A stretch of DNA of 64,000 nucleotides from Strobilurus pachycystidiatus (Eukaryota; Basidiomycota; Agaricomycetes; Agaricales; Physalacriaceae): NCBI GenBank assembly GCA_019915135.1, contig JAHLMK010000002.1, positions 2,232,001-2,296,000 on the forward strand. The letters run 5' to 3'. Both the position numbers and the translations under genes were made by a program. This document shows positions 55,781 to 64,000 of this stretch, piece by piece. The notes beneath the pieces were generated by a model. It was given only the letters and a program-made list of their open reading frames with translations. It was not told where the DNA came from and ran no database searches. Position 1 is the stretch's first letter, and every line of letters begins with the position of its first letter.

Positions 55781-57352
55781 TCAAGTTATGAACAAACAGC
55801 AAATTGAATGGAAGCGTACCTCAAGTAATGTTCCAATCTCAGGAGTTGAACGCGACTGGCCTATACGAAGTACGGCCTGCTGTGCCTCCTCCTCTTCTTC
55901 GAACTGGCAGTCACAGATGTCCAGGATGTGGAGAGACGGCAAGGTCTCCAGCTCCTCCGGCCCACCGACCGACAAGGCGCTCAGAAATTCTAATGAGACT
56001 GCCTGATCAGAGATTGAAAACTCTTCGGTGCCCGTCATGAGTCGGAGGAAAGAAAGCAAAGTCGCGATTCCACCAGGATAGAAATCTGGCGCATCATGAT
56101 CATCCGACTCTGCCATCGCACAGGAGATATGTAGCGTTGTGACTCGATGCAAATCGGGATGAGACTCAGCGTAGTCGAGATCGATGTAATTCCATGGCGA
56201 CAGATGTAAGGATAGTTCGCGGAGGGAGGGGACGGAAATATGGGAAAGGAATTCGGTGGTAGCTCCGGGAGATGTATCGGTGCTATTTAGCTCTTCCAGA
56301 TGAAGTCGCTTGAGAGACGGAAGAACAATCCTTGGAAAAGTCGAGTCATACATGATCAGATCGACGCGCATTGTTAATTCCTCAACGTTTGCCAGCCTTC
56401 GTAGCAGCGGGATGGTCGGCTCCTCGAGTGTTGATGCGTAGCATCCCAGCTTTGTGACTTGCTCCCAAGGTAATTCCTGTAGGACTTCGCACGAAGATCT
56501 ATTACCTAAGGAGTGATAGAGGTGAACAGTCTTCACGTTCTGAACATGCTTGAACGTGGTGACGATCAGTTCCACTCCAGGCATGCCGATGGAATCCACG
56601 TATCCGACTCCAAGTTCTTGCAATGTTGGGAATGAACATCCCGAAAAGGACTGCAGGGATACCGTCGTAAGGCGTACATTGAGCGTTCTCCAGCGCTCGG
56701 TACTCGCTTCCAGGAATCCGGACAAAGGATGATCGACAATGCCCTTCTCCCCGCTAACGATGTTCATGCAGAGGTCCAAGTTTGCCGACCTTTCGAACAA
56801 GAGCGAGGCTTTGTACATGCACTGACGCAACGTCAGGTGCTCGTAATGACCAAAGTCCAAAAACATTGTGGACCATAGTCGCGGAGAGTTTATGACGACC
56901 TCCCTCCACCTACGAGATACAAACGAAAGGTTCCAAGGATGGTTTCGTGGACACAGAGAGTCGAGTTCTGGTTTGTATGAACATTCCCCCGTTAAGCCAT
57001 ACCGTTCGTAGTCACTTATATCTGTAGTTGGGGCACAGAGAAGGAATATTTCGGCGAGGATATCACAAGGAATGGAGCGCATGGGATGGAGGGTCGTTTT
57101 CGCGTCTCTCAAGCGCTGCAGTGTGTTTTTGTGCATATCTTCAAGCGAAGAAAGTGATTTTTTGGCCTTTGAGATCTGATCCTGGAGCGATTCAAGGATT
57201 TCAGAAGACTCTGCGACCATGTCGCGCAAGACTGGGATTTCAGCGTCGTGGGGTGGCACGTTTGTCGAGACCAACTCTGCTACACGCGTCCATAAAGGCT
57301 CATTTCCGGTGGAGACGTGACTTTGGAGGATACCAGACGTGTTGCAGGACAA
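55781..57352 (-). CDS. F-box protein with N-terminal coiled coil (single exon, about 523 aa)
   Basis: Uninterrupted frame from MSCNTSGILQSHVSTGNEPL. A helical stretch (EILESLQDQISKAKKSLSSL) precedes the F-box-like motif MRSIPCDILAEIFLLCAPTT and the FVSRRWREVVINSPRLWSTM helix. Then leucine-rich segments (LRRLANVEELTMRVDLI, LKRLHLEELNSTD, LRELSLHLSP, LPSLHILDICDCQ) and an acidic end. Same architecture as 29109-30941, so these two are probably distant paralogues in the lineage-specific F-box expansion. SCF ubiquitin-ligase adaptor by family; target unknown. The C-terminal residues run past the last LRR into LLEVRFHSICCLFIT, which may be intronic read-through. Confidence 0.83.
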   Translation of the reverse strand: MSCNTSGILQSHVSTGNEPLWTRVAELVSTNVPPHDAEIPVLRDMVAESSEILESLQDQISKAKKSLSSLEDMHKNTLQRLRDAKTTLHPMRSIPCDILAEIFLLCAPTTDISDYERYGLTGECSYKPELDSLCPRNHPWNLSFVSRRWREVVINSPRLWSTMFLDFGHYEHLTLRQCMYKASLLFERSANLDLCMNIVSGEKGIVDHPLSGFLEASTERWRTLNVRLTTVSLQSFSGCSFPTLQELGVGYVDSIGMPGVELIVTTFKHVQNVKTVHLYHSLGNRSSCEVLQELPWEQVTKLGCYASTLEEPTIPLLRRLANVEELTMRVDLIMYDSTFPRIVLPSLKRLHLEELNSTDTSPGATTEFLSHISVPSLRELSLHLSPWNYIDLDYAESHPDLHRVTTLHISCAMAESDDHDAPDFYPGGIATLLSFLRLMTGTEEFSISDQAVSLEFLSALSVGGPEELETLPSLHILDICDCQFEEEEEAQQAVLRIGQSRSTPEIGTLLEVRFHSICCLFIT

Positions 57353-57796
57353 AAGGCTTGTGCCTGTGTCTGTGGACGCGTCACAACCAGCTGAGAAAAG
57401 AAACCTCTAGGCTCGGACGTACCACCCATGGTAGGCGTAAGTTTACTTCTTTGTCGCGGTGGAACGATGTTGAGCGAGAAAAGCCTGCAGAGTCACCGTG
57501 GAAGAGCTGAGTGGTAGACTGAAAGACCAAGCAGGTGAGTGTTGGAATCAAGTCGAAAAATGATGTCATCAAAACGATGACTGGAATCTCTAGTGCTGCA
57601 TGTACCACTCACAAGTCCCACAGAAAGAAGTGCGACCATACAGGCAAATTTTCAAATACTATCTCTCCGCAGATGATAGATCCAACAATATATACAACGC
57701 TACTTGAATCGCGGGAGTCGTCTAGATCTACACGACGGTCTAATCTAGCACAAGCATCTACTGTATAGTGCAATGTAGCAGAAAGATAAGGGAGTC
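57353..57796. other. intergenic between two minus-strand genes
   Basis: 444 bases; F-box promoter and CCP1 3' UTR. Nothing recognised. Confidence 0.35.
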
Positions 57797-59240
57797 TAAT
57801 CGGAAGAAGACTTCAAGATCCAAGGATCTCCAGTGATGAACTGACCAGTCGGGACACCAAGTTCGAATAGTCGGGCGACGACGGCGGCAAAGCTGAAGAA
57901 CATTAAAATCGTATTTCTCCGCCATGTACGTGAACTCACTCTTTGAAGAAGAGATCGTTATCGTCTGCGTAGGCTTTGGCGTACTTCTTGAAGCTTTTGT
58001 CTTGAATGAGAACGTAGTCAGTCCTGAGGAAAATTAGATCGTGAGCAAGAAGATCGAAAGTGAAGAGCGTACGGCAGCATCATCAGTGTCTTGGTCTTCT
58101 TGTCTTCCAGTTGTTTCGGTCCACTCCACTTCTTCCAAACCCACCTGTGAGCTGAATGAGACACACTGTGAGATTATGAGCAGAAAAGACCACGAACTTT
58201 TCGTCGAAGAGAAGCTTGAAGTAATCGTTGGTGACGGTTGTTGGGGAAAAGGTCCATGGTCCCTCAAATCCAGAGCGGTTGGAGTGGCAGCGACCTAGAG
58301 CGTGAGCACCAGAGAGCGCGACAATTTCCTGATCGTTGAAGCCCATGCGATAGAAGATCTAAAGCCAAACGTAAGGGATGATTAAGAAGAGAACTCTACG
58401 TGTCGACTAACATTTCTGAGATGGTCGCCACCCTGGGTCGCGTCGGGAAGGCGGCCGTCCGGTGTTGCATGCTCTTGGAAACCATCAATCCTGCCAGGCC
58501 GCCATGGGATTTTGGGGCCACCCATCTCCTGGACTGCAGCGACACCACCAAGAGTCCAAAGATCACCGTAGCTGATCCAAGGGAACTCTTCCTTGACCTT
58601 CTGCATAACATTCCGAGCGACGTCCAGGCCAGCGTTCGCACCGTGAAGCGACTCTGGAGCGAAGCGCATTGTGGCGTAATTGCTGAATGCACATTGAATG
58701 GATCGTCGACGGGAATACATGAGAGGTGCCTTACCTGCCGCCAGTGTTCGAGTCCTTATCGAACGTACCGGAAGCGTGCCAAGCCAGGCGCAAAAGCACA
58801 GGACCGTATGAACCATCTAGACAGTGTGTTACACTGGGTAGCTGCAACATGCCGGAAGGCTTACCATCGTATCCTGCGTCCGAAGCTGCATCCATGACTT
58901 CTGCAATCTTATCGTACACCTTGTGTGCGTCAGTTATCTATTCCGCTGCGTAAAACAGAAGGCGGACCTTCTGGTAGTCCTCCTTCGTTGGTGGGACGCT
59001 CGCCTTCAACGTGGCAAACTTGGCACCATTCTTGACAGCCTCGGCGGTGCTGTTGTAGACATAATAGGAGACACCAGCACCAGCGACGACGGCCGCGAGC
59101 CCGACATATAACGCAGTGTTCGATTTGGCTTCGGGTTCCGTCGAATAGCGGCGGAAGGAGGCCCTGAACGCCGTCCGCGGCTTGGCTGCGTAGGCAGCAG
59201 CGCGCAGCGGGCTCTTCGCTTTGAAGAATCTGCTGAACAT
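57797..59240 (-). CDS. CCP1: Cytochrome c peroxidase, mitochondrial
   Basis: Haem peroxidase of the intermembrane space that reduces H2O2 with cytochrome c. The start at 59240 gives a basic mitochondrial presequence ([20 protein letters not shown]) and a sorting helix ([20 protein letters not shown]). The mature part has [32 protein letters not shown] with the distal Arg, Trp and His, [20 protein letters not shown], and [20 protein letters not shown] with the proximal His. Next [20 protein letters not shown], with the Trp that forms the radical in yeast CCP (Trp191), then [20 protein letters not shown] and the end [10 protein letters not shown]. Seven or so introns. Two CCAAT-like sites lie upstream (near 59355 and 59376). 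Confidence 0.93.
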
Positions 59241-59778
59241 CGTCCGAACCGTGCGATGGTGGTGGTTACGAATCAAGACGGCTTTTCAATGTAGGGGCTA
59301 CCTATCACGCAGAGTTCTAGTAAGCGAACCCGTGACCAGGCCAGAATCTGGGGAAATTGGATAAATTGATTGACCAATCATCGTCTTCCTGTTTACATCT
59401 TTCCCGACGCTTGTCCGGCGGCCTTCTGCAGACCGGAGCCATCATCTGGCGCGCTTGTGGCGCGCTGGGAATCTTTTGAAATGAGCAAGAACGAAAGATA
59501 GTCATGTGGGGGTGAATTGAGAAGCGACGACATTCAATCGTCATCAGACCTTGTTCTATGTATATGTACGACTCTGGGAATTCAAAAGTCAACTTGTATT
59601 TAAAACAAACGAGTGGTGGTATAGGCAATTTAGCTGTTAATAGAGTACAAGGTACAAGGAGACAAGTACAACAACGTGTTGGTATACAAAGGAAAGAGAT
59701 GTTTCTTCGTGGTTTAACCCAAGGTCCAAAGTAAGGAGAGTCGATGTCGGCATATGAAACGCCGCCCTATTACCAATG
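59241..59778. promoter_or_regulatory. CCP1 promoter region with CCAAT-like sites
   Basis: 538 bases between the CCP1 start and the stop of the next minus-strand gene. ATTGG (59355-59359, CCAAT on the minus strand) and CCAAT (59375-59379) could bind the HAP complex, which controls respiratory genes in fungi. Binding itself is inferred. Confidence 0.35.
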
Positions 59779-62700
59779 TCATAACGCTTCCCCATAATGT
59801 TGTGGGAGCGGCGGATGAGGGGGGAGGGCGGCTGGGTTCCGCGTAGACGGTCCAGGTGGCGTATCCTCCGGATCGCTATTCCTGCCGAATCGCAGATCGG
59901 AGGCAGATATCGACAGCGGGACGCTCTCTGTCGGAGAGAGTTGCTCTGCCAACGGATGCTCATGTAGACGATGTGAGTGCATGGAGAAGGCAAGACTCTC
60001 GGGGCGGAGACGAGGCGGAGAAGGTCTGTGACCTTCGGGATGATGTGGGGACGCGGGGAGCGAAGTGGGGAATGGGAAGATCGCACTGTAGGAAGGCGAG
60101 GCGGAGGATGTCGAAGCGTTACTGCTACGGTCTGTTTCCTGAGGCATGGTACCGGTAGTGGTGCTCCATCTGGATCTGGGGCCATTCTCCGAATGGTGGT
60201 CACGGCTGGAGGATCCAGATGTCTGGTTAGAAGGTGCTGTTGACGACTCTGAGGAGCCGCTCAAGTCAAGGAAAGAGACGATGGCGGCGCGCCGTGTAGC
60301 AGATGCAGGTGTGCGCTTCTCCTCAACAATGTCGGGCTCGGATGGTGGAACCACATCGAGGTGGGATGTTCCTATCGTGCTGGTAGATTCAATTCCTTCG
60401 AATCGGACATGCGAACCGGTGGACGCGCGCTTATGCGAGGGCATTGCTGGGCCCACTGCACTGCCGACACCACTTGGTAGTCTGGTGCGGGCCTGGCTTG
60501 AGAAATCCACTCGGAATGGACTACTTTCTCGCATGTCTAAAGTTGGGTTAGGTTCCTCCCTCCGCTCGCGTTCGCGGGATTGACGAAGAGGTTCGTCCAG
60601 GAACAGGGACTGTAGTTCGGGTGGAAGGGATAATCTCTCGCTGGTACGAGGAGTTGTACCTCGCATCGCCACCTGAGGGCCAAGCATGTTGATGACGTCT
60701 TGGGAATAGCGTACGCTGCCCCGGTCATCGACAAGTATGCGCGGATTCTGTGTGACTGGTGGTGGCGTAGCCGCCGCCTGCGAAGTATCGCCGAAGACGC
60801 TCTGATACTGTAGCAACGCCTTCTGGCTCGATGTGCGACGGCTATGAAATCTCGGAATTGGGAGTCGGGTATGAGGAATCTGAGAGGAAGTAGATGGACC
60901 AGCCCTTGGTCCTTTGACATTAGAGGACCGGCGCGAAGCGAAGGAAGCGGTGGAGATGCTGGAAAGGGTGGAAAACGGGGACTTGGAGGAACGGGAGCGG
61001 GAGCTTTGTTTGGATGCTTCCGGAGGAAGGGGCAGATCAACCGTGAAGCTGGGTGAGGACCCCTCCTTCTCGTGCCTCCCAAACCACTTCCTAGGTTCTT
61101 TACCTTTGCCCCGGGACGCAGCAACATTGCGACTTCGGGCATCAGATGACTGTCCCGGTACAGCTAGGTTACCAGGGTCGTCCACGTCCTTGCTGAAAAC
61201 CAGATTCGTACCCTCCAGGTGGCCAGAGCCTTCCATCTCCCGTTTCCACAATTCCGCACCGTTGCTGAATCTTCGTCTGTTGTACACTTCATCTGACGTG
61301 ACACCGCCTAGCGGTCGGATGTCCATGACACCGGCTTCGGATTCCTTGGAGAGTGATCCGGAATGCCCGTTTCTTCGCATGCGAGGGCGATATATGAGGA
61401 GGTAAAATGATAACCAGGCCAATAGGACAAAAACGAGGACACCCGCTAAGACGAGAGCTGCTATAGTCCCGGCAGGGTATCCCTTCGATGAGGAAGACGA
61501 TGAAGACGATGAAGCACTTGCGGTAGGACTAGGAGCTTTATATGAGTATGAATCCGACCCAACGGAGTGAATGGTAGCGTACTTCGGGCTACCTGACGAG
61601 AAAGTACGAAGACCACCTAGCGGTATACTCATCTCTGATCCATCCTCGTTGAGAATGGTAAAGTTGTGAACGCTGCTGGGGTCAAGTCCAGATGAATAGT
61701 AGAGTAGGGCGTTGGTATTCGTGAATGAGCTCCGCGAGAAAAGAAATGTTTCCACGTCGTCGAGTGTCACGGAAAAATTTCCGCCTTGCGGTGATGTTTT
61801 TCCGTACATGAGGAAGGTAGTGCCTGCATTGATGTTGGTACAGCTGATATCGTAATCTGAGAAGCACGCACCAAGAAACGAGACGTGGGCTGAATCTCCA
61901 CGCGTATGGGACTCTCTGAAGGTCTTTCCCGAAACGTTATTAGATGACCATCCGCCATTGAAAATTATGTGACTATCAGATAAGGATTGCAGGCTGAAAG
62001 TAGAACTGCATGCTAGTCAGTCTCACGTATAGGCAACCGGGGAGAAGGAACGCACTTATTAGACGCTGTACTGTCCGGCGGCTGAGAGGTGATCAAAGCC
62101 TTGTCAAAAACGACGAAGGATTGTGTTGAATCGCCATTGCTGGTATGTGCAGCGAACGTGAGGGTATGATCGCCATTGGTGAGGTTGTTGATGTCAGCGA
62201 GAAGGTTGTGAGTTGTAGCGAGCTTGGTTGATGTGGAGTCTATCGCTGTATTATCGATGGAAACAGAGTAAGTGGCTTCTGTGGCGTTCCCATACACAGC
62301 AATGCCCGTTCCTAAATAGAGCGTGATTTAGACATCGCAGGAAGGAGGATGGCATCGAGCTTACCGTGCCATTGTATTGACAATGATGCCCCATCGAGCG
62401 CGGTAATATGCATGCTAGTTCCCACTCCCGTCTCGCCGGGGTCGACAGAGAATCCTGTTCCATCGAAATATGGGTTCCAGCCCGCAGAGAGATTGGCGGT
62501 GGAAAGAGTATCGCCGAAGGGCAGATAAGAGACCATTGGCGAGGTATCATCAACCTCGAATTGCACTGTGCTTCCCATCGACTCATGTAGGCCGTCGGCG
62601 TGGTGGGAGTGGTAGAGCGGAGGCGACGAGCACGATACAGACCCACCAGAGGGCGTCGAGTAGCAGTCCCCGCGGGGGAGGATGTGCTGGGAACAGCTTC

Positions 62701-62821
62701 GAAGGAGATGAGAGAGGTTGCTCGAGCTGTCAAGGATGACTATAGTTATGAGCGACTCGATGAACGCCCTGGATAACCGAAGAAGCCAGCCCTGAAACCC
62801 AAATGGGTCGAGGAACGACAC
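59779..62821 (-). CDS. Single-pass membrane protein with extracellular beta-rich domain and long cytosolic tail
   Basis: No family name can be assigned. The extracellular part consists of beta-rich segments: VQFEVDDTSPMVSYLPFGD, LSIQWHGTGIAVYGNATEAT, NLTNGDHTLTFAAHTSNGDS, then a second module from FSLQSLSDSHIIFNGGWSS to FTILNEDGSEMSIPLGGLRT. This arrangement, with repeated N-glycosylation sequons, is common in basidiomycete membrane proteins with tandem sandwich domains. A Ser run (nine or ten, near 61490) precedes the helix GTIAALVLAGVLVFVLLAWL and SFYLLIYRPRMRR. The cytosolic tail of about 500 residues is Ser/Pro/Arg-rich and low complexity. Introns near 61995-62055 and 62315-62370. The true N terminus is unclear: no clean signal peptide lies at the 62821 end. 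Confidence 0.6.
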
Positions 62822-63343
62822 TCTGTTGCCATTGCCACGAATAGTAAGAGGAGGAGGCGTGCCCGTCCACCCGGTGCTAACTGTCAGATCACTTTATCTT
62901 ATCTTCGATCAACTCATCCCTAGAGCATTTCACACCTTGAACTCGAACTTCATCGTGCCATACGGTTTCCCTTCAAACTGCGCGCGCGCAGTCGCACACA
63001 CGATACTCGACTTCACCAACTTTACCTGATATACAGGAGCTTGTCTCTCTCTCTAAGCGTTACCCAGGAAACTTCCGCCAATCTGAGGAAACACCAATTC
63101 ACCTTCAGGTAAGACACGCCACGCCCCCTACTCGTTCAGTCAGCGATTACCGATTCACACCCAGGGTAGCAACCATACAACAAGAGTATTCATGCTCTGA
63201 ATTCATCTTATTGCACCTTACCACAAGGTAGTTTTCTCCATCACTAACGTCACCTCGCCACTGATCCACCGCAAGTCACGAAGCTCTTCTTCAGGCCGTC
63301 TTCCTCCGACTCCCTTGAAACATCTTCCTTCGATTGATTGACA
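62822..63343. other. intergenic, divergent promoters
   Basis: 522 bases between the membrane-protein gene (whose start may extend into it) and the next plus-strand gene. No other feature. Confidence 0.35.
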
Positions 63344-64000
63344 TGCCGCAATGGGATGCTGACCACCAAATACCCGTCGGAACACCACCGTTTTTCTCAG
63401 CCCTCCTAGCTCACCTTGAGGATGCCACCTACGGTCTAGGCCTCCCTATCGATACTGTTGTGCTCCAGTCTATTCTCCTGTGCTTCATCTCCGGAAACAA
63501 ACATCTATTACTGCGGACATCTGAGGAGGACATCCCCCTCGTGCTCAGAATCGCGACCACGGTGCGTCCCTCGCGCGGGCCTCATATATCAAAGCAGGGT
63601 CACGCCTCAGACAGCGAACAGCACTGATACTAATAGAAGACGCATAGATACTCACGTCCCTCTTCGGCCTCGTGACGCATAGACTACGCATTCGCAGGGC
63701 GGAATCAAAACCGCTGTTTGAACAGGTCAATACAACTGCGTTCCTCCGCTCGGTGTTCCTTGCAGGCGGACTGCCATCTTCTACGAGCTCCCTGGACCAA
63801 ATCTCTCAAAACAAGTCTGAGAAGCGACGCTCAGGCTCTCGTAGCACGAAACGAAGGTCCAATCGCTTTTCACGCTCCTCTTCGTACCCACTCGACGGGC
63901 CGCCCCTTTCGCCGACGTCGGTTCAATCAGACCCTTTCGACGATAAGACGACAATCAATGGCGGTACGGGTACACTCAACTCGAATCCATCAGCCTCAAG
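63344..64000 (+). CDS. Unidentified protein, 5' part (gene leaves the window)
   Basis: The start at 63344 reads MPQWDADHQIPVGTPPFFSA then LLAHLEDATYGLGLPIDTVV and GNKHLLLRTSEEDIPLVLRI. An intron (about 63562-63648) joins ATT to ILTSLFGLVTHRLRIRRAES, and the frame runs to the window end with a Ser/Arg-rich stretch (KRRSGSRSTKRRSNRFSRSS). The segment GNKHLLLRT followed by a helix recalls the start of an AAA-type (magnesium-chelatase-like) module, but no Walker A motif is visible in the part available. Function not assigned. Confidence 0.55.

Noticed and set aside
1..64000. CRISPR arrays, operons or bacterial-type ribosome-binding sites
   Set aside because: The window is eukaryotic with spliceosomal introns; no direct-repeat arrays with spacers are present.

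Overview
The window is nuclear DNA of a filamentous basidiomycete, most likely an Agaricomycete. Genes are split by many short introns of about 45-65 bases with GT..AG ends. The gene content is typical of that group: F-box proteins with an N-terminal helical region, S10 carboxypeptidases with a membrane anchor, a GPI-type GH128 hydrolase, Zn2Cys6 regulators, and an MLKL-like four-helix protein. I recognise about 30 protein-coding genes and one tRNA. All exon joins were made by eye, so start codons and small exons are provisional.

Layout. 0-10 kb: 3' half of a Zn2Cys6/Fungal_trans regulator, NIPA-type magnesium transporter, CoA-binding Rossmann protein, stand-alone MLKL-NTD-like protein, F-box protein. 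10-20 kb: 2,4-dienoyl-CoA reductase, membrane-anchored cysteine synthase, ADA2 of the SAGA complex, a short-chain dehydrogenase, the SNARE VTI1. 20-29 kb: S10 carboxypeptidase, a tandem pair of O-fucosyltransferase-like glycosyltransferases, CCR4 deadenylase. 29-42 kb: F-box protein, second S10 carboxypeptidase, GH128 glycosidase, aldo/keto reductase, ZCCHC9-like zinc-knuckle protein, second Zn2Cys6 regulator (paralogous to the first), prefoldin subunit 4. 42-50.3 kb: a 1.8-kb gene-poor stretch, sphingosine-1-phosphate lyase, and a complete PIF/Harbinger transposon. 50-64 kb: alpha-arrestin, MARVEL-like membrane protein, intron-containing tRNA-Arg(CCG), F-box protein, mitochondrial cytochrome c peroxidase, a single-pass membrane protein, and the start of an unidentified gene.

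Most genes are housekeeping or ordinary accessory genes and do not form one pathway. There is no evident secondary-metabolite cluster. The element that stands out is the Harbinger transposon at 46928-50249. It has perfect 69-bp terminal inverted repeats, a TTA target duplication, an intact-looking DDE transposase, and a convergent Myb/SANT-like partner gene. It lies about 250 bp upstream of the alpha-arrestin start codon. Other points worth following are a predicted 6-nt microexon inside the zinc cluster of the 38-41 kb regulator, a GC-AG intron in the arrestin gene, and the MLKL-like protein that lacks any effector or sensor module.
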